The position numbers and the translations under genes are program-made. 64,000 nt of DNA, taken from NCBI RefSeq assembly GCF_002119805.1, contig NZ_CP021059.1, positions 1 through 64,000 on the forward strand, read 5' to 3'. Below, piece by piece: positions 43,149 through 51,558 of this stretch (its first letter is position 1; every line of letters starts with the position of its first letter). Source of the stretch: Macrococcoides canis. Its GTDB lineage: Bacteria; Bacillota; Bacilli; Staphylococcales; Staphylococcaceae. Below the pieces are notes generated by a model. The model searched no databases and had not been told where the DNA came from. It saw nothing but the letters and a program-made list of their open reading frames with translations.

Positions 43149-44900
43149 TTAATTTGAGTCTGTATGATTTGTATTATCATGGTCAGATACTCCAAAAATT
43201 TTGTCCATATCGTAGGGACCAGATCCATGTACAATATTTGGACCGATACCTAGTGCTTCTGCAAGTGAAATATCTAATTTAATACTGTAAAATGGGATTT
43301 TCTTTTTATTGCCGCTATCATCAGTATATTCACGTCGGAGAGTATTTCTTCCTTTTTCATGTACTAAAAGATAGTTTTCTTTGGATAGTGCTTGAATAAC
43401 TACTCGAGTATCTTGAAAGTTGCTATCTTTAAGCATCGTATTAAATACATCTTTCAGTATATCTACTCTAATATAAGAATCGTTGTAAACAATAAAGCCA
43501 AAATTACTAAAGTTATTGTCAAGAGAGTTACTTTTTGAAAAATTAGCATTGTTAGTTAAGACAAACTGTGTAATGGCATCGATTGCCTTTTCTGCAAGAC
43601 TTCGATTGCTCACAGTATTCCAATGATACTGAATAAGTTCATCGGTTATTCTGTCGAACTGTAACTCTTTTTTTAAAATGTATTTTAGAATTTTAACTGA
43701 TAACAGTATAATTGCGTAATAATCGCTCATTCTTGTACCAGTATTGGATTTATCTTTTGCCAATTTCTCTATCATTATTGACTTATATTCATTGTATGAA
43801 TTTACTAATCGATCGAATGCGATGTTTGTTAATAGATATGCGACTAGTGGCAGGATATGTCCATAGTGTTGTTTAACGATTCTTTTAATCTCATCCGAAT
43901 TGTGGCTACTTGTCGTCCAAGGATTATCGAATTCGATTACCCTGACGTTTAATCCATCATTTTTAGCGGTCTTATTACTGTTTAATATCGAATATTCTCC
44001 GGTACTGATAATGACAGTATTCCACGTGCGAACTTCTTTTGGAGTACCATCTTGATTTAGACGATTTTTTTCTCTGCCATCTGTTAGACTATATATTGTC
44101 GGGGTCAGATCCTTTGTTTTCACCATTGAAACTTCATCAAACAGAATGGGAATCCCATGGTTATCAGCTACTGAAGTAATGATGCTATTAAGCGTAGCAT
44201 TCCAGTTCTTATATAAGCTTGTAGTTTCATTGTTCGGTGATCCAGCTGTAGATAAAGCTAGCATTGCACTGGTGGTTTTACCGCTCGAACTATTACCGAC
44301 AAAGTGAAACATCAAAGATTTTAATGGACTAATGCCTTTATTGTTCATAAAAGCATTAACAAGACCAGATATACCTATTGCAGCTGCTAATTCAAGCTTG
44401 TGATTGCCTAGTACATGGGTATCGAACATCTTCATCCATTCATCGAAAGAACCGCTTGGTTGTATTTTTAATTGACTTGATGATTCGGTCGGATACTGTA
44501 GTTGTGACGCTGAATATGGCTGATTAAGCAAAATCAGCGGTTCATGATGACCTGGAATTAAGCCAATTTCTTTGTACTGTATTATCGGTTGAATTGAATT
44601 ACGCATTAATTGAAGCGCAAGCGACAAATCTGCAACATACTTCTGATCTATAATGAAACCTTTCTTGATAAGGTTGGGTAAGTTGCTCGTCGATAGAATA
44701 TCGCTGGATTCTTTGACTGAAGTGCCATGAGCATCTACTAAAACAATTACTTCGTCACTGTTTGAAAGGTCCTTAAAGCGCTTAGTGACTGCGATGTAAG
44801 GAGCGAAGTGGATGCGTTTTTTATCTTTTTTTGTTATATGATATTTATGCCATCCTTCTTGATCCAGTGTATATTTTCCATACTTTTTTTCATTGTTCAT
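43149..44900 (-). CDS. cch: Cassette chromosome helicase Cch (DUF927, MCM-like)
   Basis: This AAA+ helicase is encoded upstream of ccrAB. Members of the family were shown to be MCM-like replicative helicases, which suggests that SCC elements replicate after excision. The 583-aa protein has an N-terminal domain, Walker A GNSSSGKTT at 202-210, Walker B ILFDEVSM with Asp255-Glu256, a sensor region NTVIISTGE and a VRVIEFD stretch. The C-terminal winged-helix-like part follows. Immediately upstream is a 14-bp perfect inverted repeat. Confidence 0.9.
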   Translation of the reverse strand: MNNEKKYGKYTLDQEGWHKYHITKKDKKRIHFAPYIAVTKRFKDLSNSDEVIVLVDAHGTSVKESSDILSTSNLPNLIKKGFIIDQKYVADLSLALQLMRNSIQPIIQYKEIGLIPGHHEPLILLNQPYSASQLQYPTESSSQLKIQPSGSFDEWMKMFDTHVLGNHKLELAAAIGISGLVNAFMNNKGISPLKSLMFHFVGNSSSGKTTSAMLALSTAGSPNNETTSLYKNWNATLNSIITSVADNHGIPILFDEVSMVKTKDLTPTIYSLTDGREKNRLNQDGTPKEVRTWNTVIISTGEYSILNSNKTAKNDGLNVRVIEFDNPWTTSSHNSDEIKRIVKQHYGHILPLVAYLLTNIAFDRLVNSYNEYKSIMIEKLAKDKSNTGTRMSDYYAIILLSVKILKYILKKELQFDRITDELIQYHWNTVSNRSLAEKAIDAITQFVLTNNANFSKSNSLDNNFSNFGFIVYNDSYIRVDILKDVFNTMLKDSNFQDTRVVIQALSKENYLLVHEKGRNTLRREYTDDSGNKKKIPFYSIKLDISLAEALGIGPNIVHGSGPYDMDKIFGVSDHDNTNHTDSN

Positions 44901-44923
44901 ATTTACACCATTCCTTTAAAATT

Positions 44924-44962
44924 GTGTGGTACTGATTTTAATGTGTACAATCAGTACCACAC
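44924..44962. promoter_or_regulatory. 14-bp inverted repeat upstream of cch
   Basis: GTGTGGTACTGATT (44924-44937) and its exact complement AATCAGTACCACAC (44949-44962) are separated by 11 bases, ending about 24 bases before the cch ATG. The lack of a T run argues against a terminator. It may be an operator or an element needed for Cch action. Confidence 0.6.
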
Positions 44963-45080
44963 CGAGTTTTATTTAACGGTTGCTATGTTGCTTATGATAC
45001 TTAAAAAATGGCTATTATTAAGCAGTGCTTATGTCAATTGAATTCTTATCGTTGGATTCCTATCAGCACTTCCATAATCG

Positions 45081-45722
45081 TCATTTTGCTTTCGAATAAA
45101 TACGGTATAAAGGTAAGTATTCTCCACCTTGCATTCCTGACTCACTATATGGATAGTTAAAGAAGGTACAATAAAGGTTAAAAACATTTAATAATGATTC
45201 AAAATTGGGTTCATATACTTCTTCATTAAAGCGGCTTGGAATATGATCCCATATAGAACTCTCGTCAAAAATTTCTCCCTCTGGTACCTGGTGAACAGCT
45301 TCGAGCATATCTTCTAGCATTACAGCACCCTCTTTATCTAAGTAAAAGTCAAAACGTATACTTACGTTTTGCGCACCAGATGAATAAGTTTCAACTTCAA
45401 GTTGCTTATTTGAACCATAAAAATTATTTAGCTGCTTTGAATCATTGTTGATATCTACAATTTCATAGATGTAGGGGGAGTTGCTGTATAAACCTTCTAA
45501 AAGTCTTAGCGATAGGGTTTTTGCATCTAAAGCAAACTTTTCAAACGATTTTTGTACTGCCCAGACATCATCTGAAGTCCAAATATCATCAAAATTCTTA
45601 TTATTTTCCTCAACCTGATCTACCAATCTGTAATATGTGAATCTGTCACCTGGTTTCATTTTCTTAGCTTCTGATATGATTGCTGTTAATAATTCGACTT
45701 GAGATGTGTTTAAATTTTCCAT
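45081..45722 (-). CDS. SCC core-associated hypothetical protein, 213 aa
   Basis: This acidic soluble protein lies upstream of cch on the same strand. Near the N-terminus AKKMKPGDRFTYYRLV resembles the MKPGDxFT start of DUF1413 proteins, a group that includes a single-stranded-DNA-binding SCC protein (LP1413). The match is short and the rest (for example SIRFDFYLDKEGAVMLEDML) is not recognised. A role with Cch is therefore only a suggestion. An AGGAG is present before the ATG. Confidence 0.55.
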   Translation of the reverse strand: MENLNTSQVELLTAIISEAKKMKPGDRFTYYRLVDQVEENNKNFDDIWTSDDVWAVQKSFEKFALDAKTLSLRLLEGLYSNSPYIYEIVDINNDSKQLNNFYGSNKQLEVETYSSGAQNVSIRFDFYLDKEGAVMLEDMLEAVHQVPEGEIFDESSIWDHIPSRFNEEVYEPNFESLLNVFNLYCTFFNYPYSESGMQGGEYLPLYRIYSKAK

Positions 45723-45781
45723 TTTATTTCTCCTTAATGTAATCGATATAGGTTGTGCTATTATAAATTATTACTAATCTG

Positions 45782-46093
45782 TTACGGATTTAATTTATTG
45801 CGTGAATTTATAGAATAGATCTTATGATTTTGATTATTTTTTTCATGATAAACAAATACATGAGGGTATTGTTTAGTAAAGTCACTAAACAATATTCCTA
45901 AACTTCGCATATGCTTTGGTTGTAAATTATTGAAAAATGAGTCGATTTTTTTAAAATCAGCCAAAGTAAATTTACTTGTACCATTGTTAAGCCAACAATA
46001 CTCACAATAAGGAACTATAATATCGTTAAATGCTTTCTGTACTTCAGGTGATTGACTTGCAACCTTACGTAACCAAATCGACGGATGTGTCAT
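45782..46093 (-). CDS. SCC hypothetical protein, 103 aa
   Basis: The protein starts MTHPSIWLRKVASQS after a perfect AAAGGAGG, which sets the start at 46093 although the frame begins at 46111. It contains CEYCW (a Cys-x-x-Cys pair), a likely helical middle part DFKKIDSFFNNLQPKHM and a basic C-terminus. It is the first gene of the cch-ccrAB run and is preceded by two palindromes. No family is recognised. Confidence 0.55.
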   Translation of the reverse strand: MTHPSIWLRKVASQSPEVQKAFNDIIVPYCEYCWLNNGTSKFTLADFKKIDSFFNNLQPKHMRSLGILFSDFTKQYPHVFVYHEKNNQNHKIYSINSRNKLNP

Positions 46094-46138
46094 GTTAATA
46101 CCTCCTTTCATAATAAAGTACTTACTAAAAATTCAAGG

Positions 46139-46193
46139 TATTGGATCCAATAACTTTTAAACATTCGTTATTGCCAAAAATCTGGGCAATAAC
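46139..46193. promoter_or_regulatory. Two palindromes upstream of the SCC core run
   Basis: TATTGGATCCAATA (46139-46152) is a perfect 14-bp palindrome. It is followed by GTTATTGCC (46167-46175) and GGCAATAAC (46185-46193), a 9-bp inverted repeat. Both precede the first - strand gene of the cch-ccrAB run, so they are candidate operators. Confidence 0.5.
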
Positions 46194-46258
46194 TTAACCG
46201 GTATAAGAATCATAACAACTACTAATTCATTTTTGGATGAGTGTGAAATAATAAAAAA

Positions 46259-46312
46259 AAATTTTAAAACCACTTCATCCCTTGATAGACATGGATGAAG
46301 TGGCTTTAAAAT
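46259..46312 (-). terminator. Terminator after the 486-aa protein gene
   Basis: CCACTTCATCC / GGATGAAGTGG with outer AATTTTAAAA and TTTAAAATT arms lies just beyond the stop of the 486-aa protein gene on the - strand. Confidence 0.8.
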
Positions 46313-46332
46313 TAATTATTTTTTGCCCTTTT

Positions 46333-47793
46333 TTATAATTCTTTATTTGATTGGCTATTACTTGTTCTAAAATTCTCAAGTTCTTTTTTGTAAGAATTTG
46401 TGATTATATTAATGTGAAATATACGATTTCTATTATTAGATGGTATGTTCTTGGATAGCTCTTCAATAATTTTTCTCTGAATTTTTAGATATCTCTTAGT
46501 AAATACGATTGGTCTATTCGTAATTTTCATTTGTATATTTGGATAGTATTTGCTCACTATTTCAGGATCAATATAACCGTCTATTTTTTTTAAAATCAAA
46601 TTTATGTCTTCGATCATATACATAAAATACTCTTTAGGAATTAATATTGATTTACTAAAATTCATCTTATTATAAATTAAAAACGAATGTAGCTTTTCTA
46701 ACTCATATTTGGTTTTCAAAATTTGTTCAGTTAGTGCTACATTTTGATTTGCTCTTCTTCTATAGAATTTCATAATTTTAATTTTTTTCAAAATAGAGCT
46801 TTTTTTCTCAGCGGCATAGATTTTGTTTACGTAAGAAAAAGATTTTAATTTTTCTTTTCTACTTACTAGGTGACTGCTCATTCTTAATAAATATTCTCTT
46901 AAAAATTCATCATAATCATAAGTTTTTCCAGCATGCATCAATTTATTATCAGTCATTTTTGCTAAAGCGTTTATAGAAGTGCGCTTAAGCTCTCTATTCT
47001 TATTTTGAGCTCCATATTTCTTTTCTATTTCTAATGCAGGGTTATCGACAAATTTGGAATTAATCAACATTTTAACAATGAGTAAATCTATGCTTTTGTA
47101 CTCTGTCGTTTCAAAAAGTTGAGAGCTTTCTATGGGGCTGTCTATAGGTATAAGCGATTTTTTGTACAAATCATAATCTATTTCCTGCACCTTTTTATAT
47201 TCTTTTTTATTAATTGGAATTTCGGAATCTACTGTTTTACGTTGTTCTACATATTCTTGAAGATGAAAATTATATATTGTTTCATCTATTGCTTTGAAAA
47301 TTTGTTTTTGCAGTTCGATTTTCTTTTCTACAGAAAAGTAATTCATGTGGCTATAGATCTCTTGTAACTTTTGCTCAAAAGCATCTCCTGTTTGCAACCA
47401 TTGTAAAGTATTTTGAAAAATATCTTTGCTAATAATATCTATTTTTAAAGGTAAGATATCTATTTTATCTATGTCCTTCATTATTCCTCGGATAAATTTT
47501 ATGTATTCAGCTCCATTAATATCATTTGTATTAAATGAGTTTTTATTATTTGATTGATTCAAAGGTAAGTTATCGATATTTTTTAAAAGTACAATCAACA
47601 ATTCTTTAGATATACCATTAAAGGTGTATTGATTATTTTTTTCTTCTCCATTAAAGTTATGAAACTGTTTAAAATCAATGTTGTAAAACTTCTCTAACTT
47701 TTCAAGTTTTAAATTCAAAGCGTAAGATGAAATTTTTAGTTCCTCATAAATATCTTTTTTTGAGTACATCTTATCTAATACTTTTGTCTTCAT
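46333..47793 (-). CDS. Hypothetical protein, 486 aa, divergent from the TIR/SEFIR gene
   Basis: I do not recognise this lysine- and isoleucine-rich soluble protein. Its first about 35 residues (MYSKKDIYEELKISSYALN) look like a helix-turn-helix, so it may bind DNA. The rest is mostly helical. It is very AT-rich even for this element, a sign of recent transfer. It reads away from the TIR/SEFIR gene across a 261-base gap containing the shared 70-bp block. Whether the two genes work together is unknown. Confidence 0.6.
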   Translation of the reverse strand: MKTKVLDKMYSKKDIYEELKISSYALNLKLEKLEKFYNIDFKQFHNFNGEEKNNQYTFNGISKELLIVLLKNIDNLPLNQSNNKNSFNTNDINGAEYIKFIRGIMKDIDKIDILPLKIDIISKDIFQNTLQWLQTGDAFEQKLQEIYSHMNYFSVEKKIELQKQIFKAIDETIYNFHLQEYVEQRKTVDSEIPINKKEYKKVQEIDYDLYKKSLIPIDSPIESSQLFETTEYKSIDLLIVKMLINSKFVDNPALEIEKKYGAQNKNRELKRTSINALAKMTDNKLMHAGKTYDYDEFLREYLLRMSSHLVSRKEKLKSFSYVNKIYAAEKKSSILKKIKIMKFYRRRANQNVALTEQILKTKYELEKLHSFLIYNKMNFSKSILIPKEYFMYMIEDINLILKKIDGYIDPEIVSKYYPNIQMKITNRPIVFTKRYLKIQRKIIEELSKNIPSNNRNRIFHINIITNSYKKELENFRTSNSQSNKEL

Positions 47794-47948
47794 TGACGTT
47801 TTCCTCCTATTTCTCTTATCAACGTAGCTATTGAATAGATAGAACCATATAGGTGTTTGACCTTAATTTTCGCATGAACGATTTTTCGTCCATAAAGCTA
47901 AGAGAATTATTAATCTTCTTTGCAACATAATCCATACATCTTCTTATA

Positions 47949-48018
47949 GTTAAGTATTATAATAATATCAAATAAGCATCAATGTGAGATAATAGAATTA
48001 AAAATAATTGTTATAAAT
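47949..48018 (+). promoter_or_regulatory. 70-bp block shared with the AlbA_2 gene promoter
   Basis: This block aligns without gaps to 60871-60940, with 61 of 70 bases the same. The most conserved part is TGTGAGATAATAGAAT. It ends 36 bases before the TIR/SEFIR start codon. GATAAT inside it could be a -10 element. Confidence 0.7.
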
Positions 48019-48054
48019 ATTAACTTATGGAATTAATAACAAGAGAGGGAAAAG

Positions 48055-48978
48055 ATGAAGAAAAAGATTTTTATTTCATATGCATGGGAAGAAAATGAGG
48101 ATAAAAAAGTAGTTGATTTAGCAGAAATGTTGGAAGAGTATAAAGAGCTCGAGGTAGTATTTGATAAATGGGATGTAAGTAAAGGTAAAGAATTACCGCA
48201 TTTTATGGAGCAGGGCATTCAGCAATCAGACTTTGTACTTGTAATTTGTAGCAAACGTTATAAAGAAAATACAGATAAAAGAGTGGGTGGTAGTGGCTAC
48301 GAAGCAAGATTAATGTCAGATGAAATTTTAAGAAACGTTGGCAAAGATAGATTTTTGCCTATATTATTGAATGAAGCTGACAAAGATTCTATACCTAATT
48401 TTCTTAAAGGAAGAGTTTGGACTGCTCTATACCATGATAAAGAATCTAAGCAATTCAATAATGAAATGAACGATTTATTGGCAACAATAGTAGGACATAA
48501 AAAGAAAGTAAAAGAGAAGACTAAGAGTGTCTTTGATCGTTTAGCAGAAACTAAGACTATTATCGATAACTATAATGAAATCAAGATTTTAGGAATAAAA
48601 CAAGAGGAAGTTACTGTTCCTAAAATGGATGGAACAAGAGGCTCGGCCTTATATAGCATCCCCTTTTTATTAAATCAACCGCCTAGTCGTGAATGGAGCG
48701 AGATTTTTGTTTATAAATGGGATAATCCAAGGGTTTGGTCGACAATGCATAGGTTTGGAAAGGCACGTGTTGTTGGTGATAAAATTATTTTAGATGGAAC
48801 AACAATTGAAGAGGTAAAAAATTATCATCGAGATACCCTCATTATGTGTGTGGAAGATGCCAATGCTGATCATAAGAAAATGATAGAGAAAGAATTGAAA
48901 GAACAAAAGAAGGAAAGAACTAGAGTTAATGAGTTTGAAGAAGCGCTTAAAAGAAATATAGATGATATTAAATTTTAG
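48055..48978 (+). CDS. TIR/SEFIR-domain protein
   Basis: The N-terminal about 150 residues are a TIR-superfamily domain of SEFIR type: KKIFISYAWEENEDKK, then VVFDKWDVSKGKELPHFME, FVLVICSKRY and a Gly-rich GGSGYEARLMSDEI. The C-terminal about 150 residues (for example SREWSEIFVYKWDNPRVW) are unrecognised and may be the sensor or effector partner. Bacterial TIR proteins often act in phage defence by consuming NAD. The gene starts after AGAGAGGG and is followed by a terminator. Confidence 0.75.
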   Translation: MKKKIFISYAWEENEDKKVVDLAEMLEEYKELEVVFDKWDVSKGKELPHFMEQGIQQSDFVLVICSKRYKENTDKRVGGSGYEARLMSDEILRNVGKDRFLPILLNEADKDSIPNFLKGRVWTALYHDKESKQFNNEMNDLLATIVGHKKKVKEKTKSVFDRLAETKTIIDNYNEIKILGIKQEEVTVPKMDGTRGSALYSIPFLLNQPPSREWSEIFVYKWDNPRVWSTMHRFGKARVVGDKIILDGTTIEEVKNYHRDTLIMCVEDANADHKKMIEKELKEQKKERTRVNEFEEALKRNIDDIKF

Positions 48979-49042
48979 AAACCGAAAAAGGTTGTTAATT
49001 ACTATGATCGGAATTTGTTAATTTATATAGATATAACTATTC

Positions 49043-49076
49043 GTCGAACTGCATTTAGTTGCAGTTCGACTTTTTA
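49043..49076 (+). terminator. Terminator after the TIR/SEFIR gene
   Basis: GTCGAACTGCA / TGCAGTTCGAC with a six-base loop and a T tract. The following stretch to 49257 holds only a short ORF fragment (near 49131) that I could not assign. Confidence 0.9.
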
Positions 49077-49257
49077 TATACTTACATGCTACATTAATTG
49101 TAATACTACTCAATATTAGGAGTAGGAAATATGGAAATGAATCGCTTTGATATTCTTAAACAGCTATGGACAAAATCGCGTACTGTATTGCTGCTAAACT
49201 TAAAATAGAATTTAGTTATTTTAAAAAAGTTTTTAAATATAAAATGAGGTGAAAGAT

Positions 49258-49752
49258 ATGAATCAACAATTTTTTGATGAATTTATAGACATTACTCGTG
49301 CGTTAAATAACTATGAAAAGAAACCGTTGCTGATAGGTTCATTAGGTCTAGAATTTGTTACAAAAAAAGATTGGAACCCTTCAGATATAGATATACATCT
49401 ACCAGGAGATCCAAGAGGATGGGAAGCACCTGATGAAGATAGAATATATGATTTTGATATAATTCAATCGGTTATGGAGAATCTTGGGTATGAACTTGTT
49501 GATTTACATGAACATGAATTCAATAAAAGAGATAAGTCGGTAGAAATTGGTTCGATGGACAGTACAGGTGAATTTGCGGGTATAGATCTTAATGAACTAA
49601 TTGAGGTTCAATATGATGGGGCAATATTTCTAGTACCTTCACTTGAACAATTCTTAAAGATATATGAAGCATCGTCTAAAGATAGTTATCGTAATGATAA
49701 TAATAATGACAAGGATTTTGACAAGATTAAATACTTAAAGAGCATTGTCTAA
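49258..49752 (+). CDS. Nucleotidyltransferase-like protein
   Basis: This 164-aa protein has LLIGSLGLEF followed about a dozen residues later by NPSDIDIHLPG. This is the G-S ... D-x-D pattern of the nucleotidyltransferase (Pol beta) superfamily, including MNT-type and phosphotransferase-like proteins. No HEPN partner is adjacent. The ATG at 49258 with GAGGTG upstream is preferred to the GTG at 49249. Substrate and role are unknown. Confidence 0.6.
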   Translation: MNQQFFDEFIDITRALNNYEKKPLLIGSLGLEFVTKKDWNPSDIDIHLPGDPRGWEAPDEDRIYDFDIIQSVMENLGYELVDLHEHEFNKRDKSVEIGSMDSTGEFAGIDLNELIEVQYDGAIFLVPSLEQFLKIYEASSKDSYRNDNNNDKDFDKIKYLKSIV

Positions 49753-49790
49753 TTAAAAATTTGATGAATATTATAAAATATATGATAAAC

Positions 49791-49824
49791 TAATTAAAAG
49801 AGAGTGAACGTTCTCTTTTAATTA
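49791..49824. promoter_or_regulatory. Operator-like palindrome upstream of the TetR gene
   Basis: Two perfect 13-bp arms, TAATTAAAAGAGA and TCTCTTTTAATTA, flank an eight-base centre and end 12 bases before the GTG start of the TetR gene. This is the expected place for an autoregulatory TetR operator. Confidence 0.7.
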
Positions 49825-49835
49825 GGAGGGTTATT

Positions 49836-50354
49836 GTGAATTTAACAGGAAAACAATTGAAGATAATAGAAAGTGCTACTTCGCTGTTTGAATCAAAAGG
49901 ATACAGTGCTACAGGTATTGATGAGATTGTAAAAAATGCAGATGTAGCAACAATGACTTTATATCGTAACTTTAAATCAAAAGATGACCTAGTTCTAGCT
50001 GTTTTAAAATATAGGGAGTATAACTATTTAAAATGTATAAAAGAGGCATCTGATATCCACAGTATGCTGAGTAATCATTTTGAGTGGATAGAACATAACA
50101 CAAAAAGTGGTTGTTTATTTTTGAGAGCAGCAGAAGAATATAGAAATATAAATGATCAGATATTGAAATTTGTTGAAAATCATAAAGAGAAGGTTCTTGG
50201 ACAAATTATGAAGTATGTGGAGACCGAAAAAATAGCCGTAGAAATCATGATGATTTTAGAAGGTTCTACATCAATGGTTGAGTATTTACCTGTTGAAAAG
50301 GTAAAAGTTACATCAATATATTTAATGAATAAGGTAATAGAAGATGTATCTTAA
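49836..50354 (+). CDS. TetR-family transcriptional regulator
   Basis: The 172-aa protein has an N-terminal TetR DNA-binding domain (FESKGYSATGIDEIVKNADV and TLYRNFKSKDDLVLAVL) and a ligand-binding C-terminal part. It starts with GTG after AGGAGGG. The gene overlaps the MFS transporter gene by 11 bases. Together with the upstream palindrome this suggests a repressor of its own operon, induced by a compound that the transporter exports. Confidence 0.88.
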   Translation: MNLTGKQLKIIESATSLFESKGYSATGIDEIVKNADVATMTLYRNFKSKDDLVLAVLKYREYNYLKCIKEASDIHSMLSNHFEWIEHNTKSGCLFLRAAEEYRNINDQILKFVENHKEKVLGQIMKYVETEKIAVEIMMILEGSTSMVEYLPVEKVKVTSIYLMNKVIEDVS

Positions 50355-51486
50355 GATTACTTTATCAGGATTATTGATGATAGCTTTGTCATATGGAGTT
50401 GCTAGATTTAGTTTTGGACTGCTGGCTCCAATTATTAGCCAGGATTTACATTTAACGAGTTATGAATTAGGAACAATTAACTCTTATTCATATTTAGCTT
50501 ATTGCATAGCAATTATTATTGCGACAATCGGTGCGAATAAACTTGATCCTAAACTTTTCGTTATTCTTTCAGGATTATCAGCAGCATTAGGAATGATATT
50601 CATTCAAATGGCAAATAGTAAATTGATTATTAGTATTGGAATATTTATCTCAGGAATGAGTACAGGACTGGCTTCACCAGCACTCGGACAAATTGTAAAT
50701 AATTTTATTAATAATAAAGACAAAGCGAATAGTTGGATTAATGCAGGTACAGGGTTTGGCATTGTAGTATCTGGTCCAATATCTTTATACTTCCATCAAA
50801 ACTGGCGCAATATTTACATGATATTTATTCTTATCTCATTATTGGTTTTGATATTGAATTATGTTTGGCTACCTAAATCAAATAGTGTTAAGGATGAAGA
50901 GACTTCAAAGGAATTTTCTTTTATGAAGACATTGATTAAATCTCGTATCATAATAATTAGTGCAATATTAGTAGGTATTAGTTCTGCGATTTACTGGACA
51001 TTTGCTAAGAGTTTTATTAGTTCTATAAATACATACACAGACACTCAGCTTAATTTGTTCTGGATAGTCGTTGGAATATCAGGTATTCTAGGAGGATTTA
51101 CAAGTAATTTAATCGAGAAAATAGGGATTAAAAAGATTTATATCATTTCAATATGTATTATCAGTCTTTCTATGATAGTTCTTGTCATTAAACCTGAAAT
51201 TCTAATATTTCCTTATCTGAGTGCAATCGTGTTCGGGGGTACATATATCTTAATTACAGGTATATATATTGCCTGGGGAATTAGAGTATTACCTAATAAC
51301 CATTCGCTAGGTATATGTTATCCATTTCTTGCATTAGCATTTGGACAACTGATAGGGTCGATGTTGAGTGGATATTTAATTGATCTATATTCATATCAAA
51401 TATCCTTTTATATTTTTAGCTGTATATGCCTGATTTCATTGGTATTTAAGCCGAATTTATTTGAAGGAACTGTTGATATTGAGTAG
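50344..51486 (+). CDS. MFS transporter (YbfB/YjiJ-like)
   Basis: The 380-aa protein has about twelve hydrophobic helices, with MFS-type GTINSYSYLAYCIA and FGGTYILITGIYIAWG stretches. It resembles the YbfB/YjiJ or CynX group of major facilitator proteins. The start overlaps the regulator gene. Likely an efflux carrier under TetR control; substrate unknown. Confidence 0.8.
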   Translation: MYLKITLSGLLMIALSYGVARFSFGLLAPIISQDLHLTSYELGTINSYSYLAYCIAIIIATIGANKLDPKLFVILSGLSAALGMIFIQMANSKLIISIGIFISGMSTGLASPALGQIVNNFINNKDKANSWINAGTGFGIVVSGPISLYFHQNWRNIYMIFILISLLVLILNYVWLPKSNSVKDEETSKEFSFMKTLIKSRIIIISAILVGISSAIYWTFAKSFISSINTYTDTQLNLFWIVVGISGILGGFTSNLIEKIGIKKIYIISICIISLSMIVLVIKPEILIFPYLSAIVFGGTYILITGIYIAWGIRVLPNNHSLGICYPFLALAFGQLIGSMLSGYLIDLYSYQISFYIFSCICLISLVFKPNLFEGTVDIE

Positions 51487-51558
51487 ACGAAGTAAATCTT
51501 GAATTCATTTTCAGACAAAGTGATGTTATATTTAGAAAAAAATTTGGAGGCTAAATTA

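Noticed and set aside
44808-45041. 77-aa hydrophobic open frame over the start of cch
   Set aside because: It is antisense to the cch start and crosses the 14-bp inverted repeat; no ribosome binding site is present.
47119-47367. 82-aa Phe/Ile/Tyr-rich frame antisense to the 486-aa gene
   Set aside because: Its composition is what antisense translation of Lys/Glu/Asn-rich coding DNA produces; no start signal was found.
49131-49257. Short ORF fragment before the nucleotidyltransferase gene
   Set aside because: It has an ATG and a purine-rich leader but is about 25 codons with no recognisable similarity; it may be a gene remnant but I cannot support it.
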